DNA from: Jiangella muralis
GTDB lineage: Bacteria > Actinomycetota > Actinomycetes > Jiangellales > Jiangellaceae
Assembly: GCF_001270745.1 (NCBI RefSeq)
Contig: NZ_KQ434760.1
Location: forward strand, 4,121-68,120
Reading direction: 5' to 3'
DNA length: 64,000 nt
The notes beneath the pieces are model-generated. The model was not told the DNA's origin. It worked only from the letters and a program-made list of their open reading frames with translations, and ran no database searches. Each line of letters starts with the position of its first letter. The stretch's first letter is position 1. Below are positions 8,001 through 15,509 of the stretch, piece after piece. Made by a program: the position numbers and the translations under genes.

Positions 8001-9363
8001 CGACGACGCCGGGCTCGGCCGCGGCGCTGTCGAGGGCGGACGGCGCCCCGGGGTTCTCGCCCATCAGCACCGGGCCGCCGTAGTTGTCGATGTAGGCGAG
8101 CAGCGCGACGGCGCCGCGCTCCTCGGCCAGCCGGGCCTGCTCGATCATCCACGGCGCGACGTCGGTGATCAGGGCCGGCAGGTTCTGCCGGTAGGCCACC
8201 ACCTTGCCGGTGACGTCGCCGACGCGGTCGTAGTCCTCCTCGTTGCCGTCGCCGACATCGACCAGCTCACCGACCACCGGCGCGTCCGGCGCCGGTGCGG
8301 AGAACGGCACCCGGAAGGTGGCGATCGGCTCCTGACGGGGCGCGGCCAGCCGGGCCGTCGGCAGCACCAGGGCGCTGGCGGACGCGCCGACCGACAGGAC
8401 GCCGTCGGCCAGCGCCGGGCTGCCCATGGTGTGCGCGCCGGGGCCGGAGTTGCCGGACGACGCGACCACGACGACGCCGGCCTCGGTGGCGGCGGTGGCC
8501 GCGAGACCGATCGGGTCGGTGCCGTCGCCCGGACCGCCGAGGCTCATGTTCACCACGTCGGCCCGGTAGGGGTTGTCCGGGTCGGTGGCGGCCTCGAGAC
8601 CGGCGATGATGTCGGACTCCCAGCCCTCGCCGCGCGCGTTCATCACCTTGTAGGCGGTCAGCTGCGCGCCGGGGGCGACTCCGGTGACCGGTGCGGCCGG
8701 ATCGCCGGTGCCGGCGATGATGCCGGCGACGTGGGTGCCGTGGCCGTTGTCGTCCATCGGGTCGTCGTCGCCGTTGTAGAAGTCGTACCCGGCGACGACC
8801 TTGTGGTCCGGGCCGAACCCGCCGCCCAGCGACGGGTGCGTGTAGTCGACGCCGGAGTCGAGGACGGCCACGACGGTGCCGGTGCCGTCGGCGGGCCCGC
8901 CGGCCGGCGCCTCCTGCTCCCACACCTCGGGGGCGCCGACGAGCGGCACGCTGACGTCGGTGCTGGCCCTGACCCGCTGGTCCGGGACGACGTCGGCGAC
9001 GCCGGGCAGCGCCCGCAGCGCGTCGACGTCGTCGGCCGGGACGGTGAGCGCGACGGCGTGCACCAGGTCGGTGAACTCGTGCTCGACCTCGGCGTCGATG
9101 CCCTGGTCCGCGGCCGCCGACAGCATCGTGCGCTGGGCGGCGACGGCGGCCCGCTCGGTCTGTGCGCTCGCGGCCGCGAGTTCGGCGGGCGCGACGGGTT
9201 CGCCGTCGGGCCCGGCCATGAGGACGATGACGCGGGTGTCCTGTCCGGCCGCCGGGTCGGTCTCGGCGGCCGCGCCGGTGGCGAACGGGGCCAGGCCGGC
9301 CGCGGCGAGGGCGACGGCCAGTGCGGCGCCGGATCCGGCGCGGAGTCGTCGAGCAATCATCAT
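5062..9363 (-). CDS. secreted S8 subtilase with C-terminal Asp-box (BNR/sortilin-like) repeats
   Basis: A 1433-residue exported protease. Residues 1-34 are a signal peptide. Roughly 43-131 resemble an inhibitor I9 propeptide. The catalytic triad is Asp169 in AVLDSGVDYTHP, His208 in NGHGTHVAG and Ser near 551 in SGTSMAAPHVAG. A PA-like insert lies between His and Ser. From about residue 810 to the end there are some ten Asp-box repeats such as TDDGGESW, SRDGGQTW and STDGGQTW, the pattern of VPS10/BNR beta-propellers. The start at ATG 9363 or 9360 follows GGGAG. The long divergent spacer points to shared regulation with the next gene. Substrate is unknown. Confidence 0.9.
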   Translation of the reverse strand: MMIARRLRAGSGAALAVALAAAGLAPFATGAAAETDPAAGQDTRVIVLMAGPDGEPVAPAELAAASAQTERAAVAAQRTMLSAAADQGIDAEVEHEFTDLVHAVALTVPADDVDALRALPGVADVVPDQRVRASTDVSVPLVGAPEVWEQEAPAGGPADGTGTVVAVLDSGVDYTHPSLGGGFGPDHKVVAGYDFYNGDDDPMDDNGHGTHVAGIIAGTGDPAAPVTGVAPGAQLTAYKVMNARGEGWESDIIAGLEAATDPDNPYRADVVNMSLGGPGDGTDPIGLAATAATEAGVVVVASSGNSGPGAHTMGSPALADGVLSVGASASALVLPTARLAAPRQEPIATFRVPFSAPAPDAPVVGELVDVGDGNEEDYDRVGDVTGKVVAYRQNLPALITDVAPWMIEQARLAEERGAVALLAYIDNYGGPVLMGENPGAPSALDSAAAEPGVVDVPLPSNAISGDDFRMDQLVVMGLLESQWEVLKRDLGAGPVQVEISGEDVTDQVLGFSSRGPSPDYSIEPDLVAPGFEIMSAIPTEWWAPGQYRLSGTSMAAPHVAGAAALVRQLRPDDAATDVNARLTGSAAPVEAGPTISGAGRLDVAAAAAADVIASPASVSLGLADLSTPVIGGSGTTTLRNTSDADVTVALTAQQAPGSAGTATVTPAEATIPAGGELEVEVAVSADRPEQDADLSGWIVATTGDEQVRVPYLLAARSLVVQTSPDPSDGASEAFIWTPGPLDEPPTVTVTPPRGRPVTVQAEHDHGSWYRAALTGPKTGAYAVDVTATTQDGIGLVGSATFEVVAPVGNSNSPASWQPIGPNSGSGPIATTPADPDVAAITQYLKAGPWTTDDGGESWRQHNRLPVAGGTGNGNLVVAADDPDVMWYAVNGSTGGFLDTTADPAYRGRILRTEDGGETWRQLDVPDVSTIALVSDPQTQVLVAVTADALLVSRDRGDTWVSHPNLAGSELTGAAVSGDDLFLADLRGVWAVRGLIAGDPTGTEQIYAPKEGFVEGIAADDDLLALLVDDVVIGSHDGGRGWDVNYPIPDGGALDIVLSGDLLMVTTYRPVQHVSRDGGQTWAELPQPVVGAIEDDVVAWDDGLLWSSPGAGLFAVDENGEDPQRIGVQAATPYDLEIVDRGTPTLLAGTDFDVYATGLPTRPKLPGGGTEWGLSGYEAYVGTRVAQLAADPQDPETVWKIRKDALSQFWVYRSTDGGQEWEHLASTNEVPFDLAVSPADSGRVVIPFWSLGGVGVYVTDDDGKSWRKQFHSEMFTTVAMDPADPDGLWLGSASGLYRSDDFGRTVRKVADGQVTSVAVDGERVVAGGAAIQVSDDGGQTFRTADTGGVPMSVGDLIVSPADPDTWYAATTSFSANGLVKGGRGVLRSTDGGQTWVNVSSGLQNLNVVSLEISPDGRWLYAGTQLGGVHRIRTR

Positions 9364-9449
9364 GCTCCCGAGGTCATACCGCGGGCGGGGGTTCCGCGGG
9401 TTTGCCACATTCGTAGTGGTTGTGACTCCGGGTATCAATGGCTGTGGCT

Positions 9450-9486
9450 GGCCGCTTGCGGCCGGTGGCACAATCCGGCCACAATC
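9450..9486. promoter_or_regulatory. palindrome and direct repeat in the divergent subtilase/regulator promoter region
   Basis: GGCCGC-tt-GCGGCC at 9450-9463 is a perfect inverted repeat. CACAATC occurs at 9469-9475 and again at 9480-9486, an 11-bp period close to one helical turn. Both lie between the divergent starts and are plausible operator sites. Confidence 0.35.
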
Positions 9487-9551
9487 GCCGGACGCCGGCC
9501 GCGAGGTCCCCAGCAGCGGCGAGCCCTTCAAGGGAAAGGGGGAAGGGGACG

Positions 9552-10526
9552 ATGACGACCGACGACGACTCCTCGCTCGCGCCCGTGGGCCTCGCCCCGT
9601 TCGACGAAGAGGTCTACCGTGCCCTCCTGACCTGCGTCGATGCCACTCCGGCGACGCTGGCGCAGCAGCTGGGGCAGCCGGAGGGCCGGGTCGACCGCGC
9701 GTGCGGGCGGCTGCACGGGCTCGGGCTGGTGATCCGGATGTCCGGACGGCGCCGCCGCTACACCGCCGTCGACCCCGAGTCGGCGCTCGACGCGCTGGTC
9801 CGCGAGCGCGCCGGCGAGCTGGACCAGGTGCGCGGCTCCGCCCTCGCACTGTCGTCGATCTTCCACGCCGCCCGCCGCCAGGCCGGTGGCGGCAGCACCG
9901 TCGAGCTGCTCAACGGGCCCGAGGAGCAGGGCCGCTGGTTCGTCCGGCTGCAGCACCAGGTGCGCTCGGAGATGATGGTGATGGACCGCCCGCCGTACGT
10001 GCTGGCCGCCGTCAACCCGGTCGAGCCGGTGCGCCTCGACAGCGGCGTGCACTGGCGGGCCATCTACGCGCCCGAGGCGCTGGAGATCCCCGGCGCCATG
10101 GACGAGATCGACGACTTCACCCAGCGCGGCGAGCAGGGCCGCGTCCTGCCCGGCCTGCCGATGAAGCTGGCCATCGCCGACCGCCGGGTCGCGCTGCTCC
10201 CGTTGTCGATGGAGGTGGGCCACGCGCAGGGACTGGTGATCCGCGAGTCGACGCTGCTCGACGCGCTGGTGGAGCTGTTCGAGGTGTACTGGGCCCGGGC
10301 GACGCCGCTGACGTCCCCGACCGCGCCTCTCGCCCCGGACGCGCCGGACGAGGACCGGCAGCTGGTGCGGCTGCTGGCGGCGGGGCTGACGGACAACGCG
10401 ATCGCGCGGCAGCTCGGGTTGTCGACACGGACCATGCGGCGGCGCACCCGGCGGCTGTTCGACCAGCTGGAGGCGACGAACCGGTTCCAGGCCGGCATCC
10501 AGGCGGCGCGGCGCGGGTGGTGGTGA
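9552..10526 (+). CDS. TrmB-like / LuxR-C-terminal transcriptional regulator
   Basis: A 324-residue regulator with two DNA-binding regions. The N-terminal ~85 residues look like a TrmB-type winged helix (TLAQQLGQPEGRVDRACGRL). The C-terminus has a LuxR-type helix-turn-helix (LLAAGLTDNAIARQLGLSTR). The middle resembles a phospholipase-D-like sensor fold of TrmB proteins. The ATG at 9552 follows a GGGGGAAGGGG ribosome site. It is transcribed away from the subtilase, and regulators of this architecture often control the neighbouring secreted protein, so the subtilase is the first target to test (inference). Confidence 0.82.
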   Translation: MTTDDDSSLAPVGLAPFDEEVYRALLTCVDATPATLAQQLGQPEGRVDRACGRLHGLGLVIRMSGRRRRYTAVDPESALDALVRERAGELDQVRGSALALSSIFHAARRQAGGGSTVELLNGPEEQGRWFVRLQHQVRSEMMVMDRPPYVLAAVNPVEPVRLDSGVHWRAIYAPEALEIPGAMDEIDDFTQRGEQGRVLPGLPMKLAIADRRVALLPLSMEVGHAQGLVIRESTLLDALVELFEVYWARATPLTSPTAPLAPDAPDEDRQLVRLLAAGLTDNAIARQLGLSTRTMRRRTRRLFDQLEATNRFQAGIQAARRGWW

Positions 10527-10566
10527 ATGGCAGCGGCGGACGGGCGAGCATGCCAGGATGTGCGCC

Positions 10567-11169
10567 GTGCCACGGATACCCACTGCTGCCGCTGCCGTCG
10601 CCCTCGGGCTGCTCCTGCTCACGGGCTGCGGCGGGGACGACCCGGCCGGCGACGCGCCCGCGACGACCGCCTCCGCGACCAGCCCTGAGACCAGCGAGCC
10701 GCCGGCGACCCCGTCGGACCCCGAACCGACACCGACCGGCACGGACGGGTCCGACGGCTCGGACGGGCCGGCCGACGACCCCCTGGCCGCGCTGGACCCG
10801 TGTGCGATGGTCGACGCCGCCGGGCTCGCGTCGCTCGAGCTGACCGGCGGCGAGGCGAAGGAGGTCGGCGAGGCGCGGGCCTGCCGCTACCGGTTCGAGG
10901 GGCCGACGCTGGACGAGAGCTTCACCGTGTCGATCGAGCTGTTCGGCGGCCACGGCGCCGCCGACATCGTCGCGACGGACGTCCAGCCACTGCCTGCGGT
11001 CGGGTCGCACGAGGCGGTCACGTTCACCGGCACCACCGGCGGCTGCGTCGTCAGCCTCGCCGTCACCGAGACGTCCCGCCTCGATTCCACCGCCGTCGGC
11101 GGCGATGCCGCGCTGGCCTGCGACCACGCCGCCGCCCTGGCCGCCGCCGCCGAGCCCGCGCTGCCCTGA
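10567..11169 (+). CDS. DUF3558-like lipoprotein
   Basis: A 200-residue predicted lipoprotein. The N-terminus is a short hydrophobic signal ending in the lipobox LLTGC. A Pro/Thr/Ser/Asp-rich linker follows. The C-terminal domain begins DPCAMVDAAGL and contains a matching ACRYRF element, as in DUF3558 lipoproteins of actinomycetes. The Cys pair is probably a disulfide outside the membrane. I prefer GTG 10567 because AGGA lies 8 nt upstream; ATG 10558 is in frame. No function is known for the family. Confidence 0.75.
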   Translation: MPRIPTAAAAVALGLLLLTGCGGDDPAGDAPATTASATSPETSEPPATPSDPEPTPTGTDGSDGSDGPADDPLAALDPCAMVDAAGLASLELTGGEAKEVGEARACRYRFEGPTLDESFTVSIELFGGHGAADIVATDVQPLPAVGSHEAVTFTGTTGGCVVSLAVTETSRLDSTAVGGDAALACDHAAALAAAAEPALP

Positions 11170-11179
11170 CGGACGGACG

Positions 11180-12013
11180 CTACTCGGGCGTCGCGTCGCG
11201 CTCCCCTCTCCGGGCGAGGCTGTCGCGTTGCCCGGTGTGCACGTCGACCGCCCACTCCCAGCCGGGCTTGGGCGACGGGCCGATGCGCGGGTCGCTGGGT
11301 TCGCGGCCGTCGCGCAAGGCGTGCACGTACGCGCGATCGAGGTCGATCCGCGCGCGTAGCTGGTCGGCCCCGCCGACGGAGCCGTGGCCAGGGACGACGA
11401 CCTCGACGTCGTCCGCCACGTCGTCGAACAGCCGCAGCGCGGCGAGGTAGTCCTCGATCGGGTCCGCGGTGGCGCCCACGTCGAGCATCGGGACGAGGAC
11501 GTCGGACAGCATGTCGCCGGCGACCAGCACACCGGGCTCCTCGACCAGCAGCGCGGCATGGCCCGGGGCATGCCCCCGATGCTCGAGGATCCGGACCCGC
11601 GGGCCGTCCCAGGGAAGCTGCGCGGTTCCGGCGGGCAGGCCGGTGATGCGGCCGAAGAGGTCCAGCGGCACGTCGTCGGCGATCTCGGGCGGCAACCCCT
11701 CGGCGGCGCGGGCCCGCCACTGCGCGTCCGCCAGCAGATCTCGCATGAAGGCCGCGCAGCCGGCCGTGCCGTAGCGGGGCGCCTCGCCGAGGTCGGCGTG
11801 CCAGAGCACGTGGTCCCAGTCGGGATGCGTCGCGAAGCCCGCCACCACCGTCTGGCCCGCCGCGGACAGGTCGGTCGCGAGGCAGGTCAGCTCGTCGGTC
11901 GTGAGGCCGGGGTCGACGAGCAGGACGCCGTCGCGGCCCTGCACGACGACGGCGTTGTTCTCGAGCAACGCGCTCTGGTGAACGTGCACACCCTCCGCGA
12001 CCTGCGTCAGCAT
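11180..12013 (-). CDS. MBL-fold metallo-hydrolase
   Basis: A 277-residue metallo-beta-lactamase-fold hydrolase. The first metal motif reads THPDWDH, a form of HxHxDH with Asp where the second His usually sits. Later metal ligands appear in EHRGHAPGHAALL, VAGDMLSDV and VVPGHGSVGG. Such proteins hydrolyse esters, thioesters or lactones, and the substrate cannot be read from the sequence. The gene converges on the DUF3558-like gene with a 10-bp gap and lies about 40 bp downstream of alkB on the same strand. The substituted ligand may alter metal loading. Confidence 0.85.
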   Translation of the reverse strand: MLTQVAEGVHVHQSALLENNAVVVQGRDGVLLVDPGLTTDELTCLATDLSAAGQTVVAGFATHPDWDHVLWHADLGEAPRYGTAGCAAFMRDLLADAQWRARAAEGLPPEIADDVPLDLFGRITGLPAGTAQLPWDGPRVRILEHRGHAPGHAALLVEEPGVLVAGDMLSDVLVPMLDVGATADPIEDYLAALRLFDDVADDVEVVVPGHGSVGGADQLRARIDLDRAYVHALRDGREPSDPRIGPSPKPGWEWAVDVHTGQRDSLARRGERDATPE

Positions 12014-12056
12014 GGTGCCGCCTTCCGCTCGTGGTTGGCACCGGCTGGTCGCGACG

Positions 12057-12689
12057 CTAGCGCACTCCCCTGGGCCGGAACTGGACGCTGATGCGCGGGC
12101 CGACCGGCTTCGCCGTCTTCGGGACCGCGTGCTCCCACGTGCGCTGGCAGGACCCGCCCATGACCAGGAGGTCGCCGTGGCCGACGGCGAAGCGGAGGGT
12201 GGCGCTGCCGCCGCCGCGCTGGCGCAGCAGCAGGGCTCGCGGCGCGCCGAGCGAGACGATGCCGACCATGGTGTCCTCGGTGCGGCTGCGCCCGATGGTG
12301 TCGCCGTGCCACGCGACGCTGTCGCGGCCGTCGCGGTAGAAGCACATGCCGGCGGTGGTGAACGGCTCGCCCAGCTCGGCGGCGTAGTGCCGGCTCAGCG
12401 CCTCGCGGGCGTCGGTGAGCAGCGGATCGGGCAACGGCTCGTCGTCGCCGTAGAAGCGCACCAGCCGCGGGACGTCGACCACCCGCTCGTACATGGTGCG
12501 ACGCTCGGCCCGCCACGGCACCGACTCGACCAGCCCGGCGAACAGCTGGTCGGACCCGGCGACCCACCCCCGCCGGACGTCGACCCAGGCGCCCCGGGTG
12601 AGCACGGTGCGCTCGACGGCGGCACCGAGCGGGCCGAGTGTGGCACCGCTGACGGCGTCGAGCAGGGAGGCTTGGAAGGCAACGCTCAT
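12057..12689 (-). CDS. alkB: AlkB-family 2-oxoglutarate/Fe(II) dioxygenase (alkylated DNA repair)
   Basis: A 210-residue AlkB homologue. The iron ligands His128 and Asp130 (AWHGD) and His187 (TWEHAVPK) are present, as are the 2-oxoglutarate-binding and adjacent arginines in PRISVQFR (Arg199, Arg205). AlkB proteins oxidatively remove methyl groups from 1-methyladenine and 3-methylcytosine. The start ATG at 12689 lies 6 nt after a TAGCGT minus-10, so the mRNA is probably leaderless. A near-consensus LexA box overlaps the promoter, indicating SOS control. It is divergent from the ArsR-SRPBCC gene. Confidence 0.9.
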   Translation of the reverse strand: MSVAFQASLLDAVSGATLGPLGAAVERTVLTRGAWVDVRRGWVAGSDQLFAGLVESVPWRAERRTMYERVVDVPRLVRFYGDDEPLPDPLLTDAREALSRHYAAELGEPFTTAGMCFYRDGRDSVAWHGDTIGRSRTEDTMVGIVSLGAPRALLLRQRGGGSATLRFAVGHGDLLVMGGSCQRTWEHAVPKTAKPVGPRISVQFRPRGVR

Positions 12690-12695
12690 GCCGCC

Positions 12696-12701
12696 ACGCT
12701 A
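12696..12701 (-). promoter_or_regulatory. candidate alkB promoter minus-10 (TAGCGT)
   Basis: On the minus strand TAGCGT ends 6 nt before the alkB ATG. With a 17-bp spacer the minus-35 would read TAGAAC and fall inside the LexA box. Confidence 0.5.
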
Positions 12702-12709
12702 CCCTGATT

Positions 12710-12723
12710 CGAACGAACGTTCT
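12710..12723. promoter_or_regulatory. LexA (SOS) box upstream of alkB
   Basis: The 14-mer CGAACGAACGTTCT matches the Gram-positive SOS box CGAACRNRYGTTCG at 13 of 14 positions, with intact GAAC-N4-GTTC half-sites. It ends 20 bp before the alkB start and covers the minus-35 and spacer, where LexA would block RNA polymerase. Confidence 0.7.
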
Positions 12724-12753
12724 ACAGGTGAACCAACCACGAACTGATATTCC

Positions 12754-12783
12754 TTGACACGAATATTCTTGTTCGTGAATACT
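12754..12783 (+). promoter_or_regulatory. promoter of the ArsR-SRPBCC gene
   Basis: TTGACA at 12754-12759 is a perfect minus-35. AATACT at 12778-12783 follows after 18 bp and ends 6 nt before ATG 12790, so the transcript is probably leaderless. The spacer holds the palindrome GAATATTC (12761-12768) and the pair ACGAA/TTCGT (12759-12763, 12772-12776), a likely autoregulatory operator. Confidence 0.65.
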
Positions 12784-12789
12784 GCGGGC

Positions 12790-13665
12790 ATGGACGTGAT
12801 CCTCTCCGCACTGGCCGACCCGGCCCGCTGGCGGCTCGTGCGCCTGCTGGCCGAGCGGCCCCGCTCGGTGGGCGTCCTCGCCCAGCTCGCCCATGCACGC
12901 CAGCCGCAGACGACCAAGCACCTGCAGACCCTCGAACGCGCCGGCCTCGTCACCTCCCAGCGCAGCGGCCAGCGCCACATCTACGCGTTGCGCTCCGATC
13001 CCCTCCGCGACCTGGCCGCCGCGCTGGGTCAGCTCGCCGACGCCGCCGAACAGGCGGCCGGCCCGCACGCGACCTTCGACCGCTACGGGCTCAGCCTCCA
13101 GGCCGAACGGCTCGCCGCGGACGAGTCGGGGTGGGCCGACGGCCGCTCCTTCCGGTTCTCCAGGCAACTGCCGGGACGCTCCGAACTCGTCTGGCGCCAC
13201 TTGACCGAGCCGGACCTGCTCGCCCGCTGGTGGACGCCCGAGGACCTGCGCGTCTCCGAGCTCGCCTTCGAGGCACGGCCGGGTGCGCCGATCATCCATG
13301 AGTACCGCGACGCCGAGGACGCCGACGGGTCGGACCCGGTCGCCGGACGCGCCGAGGGCATCGTCACCGAGGTACGCCCCGGCGAGCGTCTCAGCTACCG
13401 GCTCGCCCCGCTGCTGCCCGACGGCGGACACGCCTTCACCGCCCACGTCGAATACGACCTCCGGCCCACCGGCGCCGGCACGGACCTCGACGTCGCACTT
13501 CGCATCGCCGACAGCACGGTCGAATCCGCGGACTTCATCGCGGGCATCGAGATCGGCTTCGGCCAGAGCCTCGACACACTCGCGGCGACCCTCGCCGCCG
13601 ACCCCCACGACGACCTCGACGCCAACGGCCTCGAGCACGACACCAACCCGAGGAGCACCGAATGA
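12790..13665 (+). CDS. ArsR-type regulator fused to an SRPBCC (AHSA1-like) domain
   Basis: A 291-residue two-domain protein. Residues 1 to ~85 form an ArsR winged helix: ALADPARWRLVRLLAE at the start, then the recognition region PQTTKHLQTLERAGLV. Residues ~120-280 form an AHSA1/START-like ligand pocket (RFSRQLPGRSELVWRHLTEP, then LLARWWTPEDL). Members of this fusion class are usually ligand-responsive repressors. I chose ATG 12790 because upstream in-frame codons lie inside the promoter. No metal-binding Cys cluster is seen, so it is not a typical metal sensor. Its stop overlaps the next start by 4 bp. Confidence 0.85.
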   Translation: MDVILSALADPARWRLVRLLAERPRSVGVLAQLAHARQPQTTKHLQTLERAGLVTSQRSGQRHIYALRSDPLRDLAAALGQLADAAEQAAGPHATFDRYGLSLQAERLAADESGWADGRSFRFSRQLPGRSELVWRHLTEPDLLARWWTPEDLRVSELAFEARPGAPIIHEYRDAEDADGSDPVAGRAEGIVTEVRPGERLSYRLAPLLPDGGHAFTAHVEYDLRPTGAGTDLDVALRIADSTVESADFIAGIEIGFGQSLDTLAATLAADPHDDLDANGLEHDTNPRSTE

Positions 13666-14261
13666 CCCCGCAGACCGACCGCCGCCGAGTCGTCACCAAC
13701 ATCGCGCTCTCGCTCGACGGCCACTACAGCGGGCCGGACCCGCAGGACATGCGGTGGGTGCTGCCCTACGCCGTCACCGACGTCGCCCGCGACCACCTGA
13801 CCAGCCTCTGGGAACCGGCCACCACCGCCGTCATGGGGCGGGTCAACGCCGAGGGGTTCCTCGGCTTCTGGCCCACCGTCATCGGCGCCCCCGGCGCCGA
13901 CCCGCGCGACGAAGCCTTCGCCAAGTGGCTGGTCGAGACCGACAAGGTGGTCTTCTCCTCCTCGCTCCGCGAGGCGCCGTGGGAGCGGACCACGATCGTC
14001 GACCGGCCGGCCGCCGAGGCGATCGCGGAACTCGGGGCGACCGAGGGAGGCGACCTCCTCGTGCTCTCCAGCGCGAGCGTCATCAAGGCCCTGCTGGCGG
14101 CCGACCTGGTCGACCGGCTGGCGCTCACCCTCTTCCCGGTCTTCCTCGGCGGCGGGCCGCGCCTGTTCGACGACGGCCTGCCGACCGCCGAGTGGACTCT
14201 GGTGAGCGAGGTCCCGGGCGAGCACGGCATGGTGTCCCTCGTCTACGACCGCATCCGCTGA
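13662..14261 (+). CDS. RibD C-terminal-domain (dihydrofolate-reductase-fold) protein
   Basis: A 199-residue protein of the RibD_C family: VVTNIALSLDGHYSG at the start, VMGRVNAEGF in the nucleotide site, and LALTLFPVFLGGGPRLFDD near the end. The family has a DHFR-like NADPH-binding fold; most stand-alone actinobacterial members have no known substrate. It is coupled to the ArsR-SRPBCC gene by an ATGA overlap, so that regulator probably controls it. Two further paralogues lie at 15849-17071 in the sigma factor operon. Confidence 0.87.
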   Translation: MTPQTDRRRVVTNIALSLDGHYSGPDPQDMRWVLPYAVTDVARDHLTSLWEPATTAVMGRVNAEGFLGFWPTVIGAPGADPRDEAFAKWLVETDKVVFSSSLREAPWERTTIVDRPAAEAIAELGATEGGDLLVLSSASVIKALLAADLVDRLALTLFPVFLGGGPRLFDDGLPTAEWTLVSEVPGEHGMVSLVYDRIR

Positions 14262-14270
14262 ACCGGCGTC

Positions 14271-15509
14271 CTACCCCGACTCCAGCCGGTCGCGGCGACG
14301 GGTCAGGGCGGCGGACTCGGCGGTGTTGCCGGCCAGCGCGATGGCCTCGTCGTACGCCGCCCGCGCCTCCTCGGTCCGGCCGAGCCGGCGCAACAGCTCG
14401 GCCCGGGTCGCGTGGAACGCGTGGTAACCGGCCAGCGAGGCCCCGAGCCGGTCGACGGCGGCCAGGGCGACGGCGGGGCCGTCGAGCTCACCGACCGCGA
14501 CCGCCCGGTTCAGGACGACGACCGGCGACGGGTCGACGGCGGCGAGCTGGTCGTAGAGGGCGATCACCTGCGACCAGTCGGTGTCGCGGACGTCGCGGGC
14601 GGACGTGTGCACGGCGTTGATCGCGGCGAGGAGCTGGTAGCGGCCCGGCGCCACCCCGGAGGCCAGCCGCTCGCGCACCAGCCGATGGCCCTCGGCGATC
14701 AGCGCCGCGTCCCACGTGCCGCGGTCCTGCTCGTCGAGGGAGACCAGCTCGCCGCCCGGCGACACCCGGGCGGTGCGGCGGGCCTCGGTGAGCAGCATCA
14801 GCGCCAGCAGGCCGGCCACCTCGCCGTCGTCGGGCAGCAAGGTGCGGATGAGGCGGGCCAGCCGGATCGCCTCGGCGGTGAGGTCGTGCCGCACGGGGTC
14901 GGGGTCCGGGCCGGTCGCCAGGTAGCCCTCGTTGTAGACGAGGAACAGGACGGCCAGCACGCCGGAGACGCGGGCCGGGAGGTCCGCCGCGGACGGCACC
15001 CGGTACGGGATGCGGGCCGCCTTGATCTTGGCCTTCGCGCGGCTGATGCGCTGTCCCATGGTGGCCTCCTGCACCAGGAAGGCCCGGGCGATCTCCGGCA
15101 CCGTCAGGCCACCGACCATGCGCAGCGTCAGCGCGACCCGGGTCTGCATCGCCAGCGCCGGGTGGCAGCAGGTGAAGATCAGCCGCAGCCGCTCGTCGTC
15201 GATGGCGCCGAGCGGCTCGGGCGGGTTGTCGCCGAACACGAGCCCCGCCTCCTTCTGCTTGTCGTCGCGCTTGGACTCGCGCCGGAGCCGGTCGATCGCC
15301 CGGCGGTTGGCGGTGGTGGTCAGCCAGGCGCCCGGGTTGGCCGGAACGCCGTCGGACGGCCACCGCTCGACGGCGGCCGCGAACGCCTCGGCCGCCGCCT
15401 CCTCCGCGACGTCGAGGTCGCCGAACCGCTTGGTCACCGAGGCGACCACGCGCGCCCACTCCTCGCGGTGCGCCCGGGTGATCTCCGCGCGGACGTCGGC
15501 CCCGCTCAC
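14271..15509 (-). CDS. ECF42-type RNA polymerase sigma factor with C-terminal TPR-like domain
   Basis: A 412-residue sigma factor, far longer than a usual ECF. Sigma-70 region 2 lies at about residues 15-80 and region 4 follows (ALTLRMVGGLTVPEIARAFL). A long C-terminal extension of the DUF6596/TPR type ends in a helical repeat. This architecture next to a DGPF-motif protein defines group ECF42, in which the extension is reported to be needed for activity and no classical anti-sigma factor is linked. The GTG at 15509 overlaps the DGPF stop by 4 bp (GTGA), which fixes the start. It is last in a four-gene operon and converges on the RibD_C gene at 14261. Confidence 0.92.
   Translation of the reverse strand: MSGADVRAEITRAHREEWARVVASVTKRFGDLDVAEEAAAEAFAAAVERWPSDGVPANPGAWLTTTANRRAIDRLRRESKRDDKQKEAGLVFGDNPPEPLGAIDDERLRLIFTCCHPALAMQTRVALTLRMVGGLTVPEIARAFLVQEATMGQRISRAKAKIKAARIPYRVPSAADLPARVSGVLAVLFLVYNEGYLATGPDPDPVRHDLTAEAIRLARLIRTLLPDDGEVAGLLALMLLTEARRTARVSPGGELVSLDEQDRGTWDAALIAEGHRLVRERLASGVAPGRYQLLAAINAVHTSARDVRDTDWSQVIALYDQLAAVDPSPVVVLNRAVAVGELDGPAVALAAVDRLGASLAGYHAFHATRAELLRRLGRTEEARAAYDEAIALAGNTAESAALTRRRDRLESG

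Noticed and set aside
5080-9555. Very long open frame antisense to the subtilase gene
   Set aside because: A GC-rich codon-position shadow: the product is rich in low-complexity Arg/Gly/Asp/Val, has no motif, and the opposite strand encodes a clear protease.
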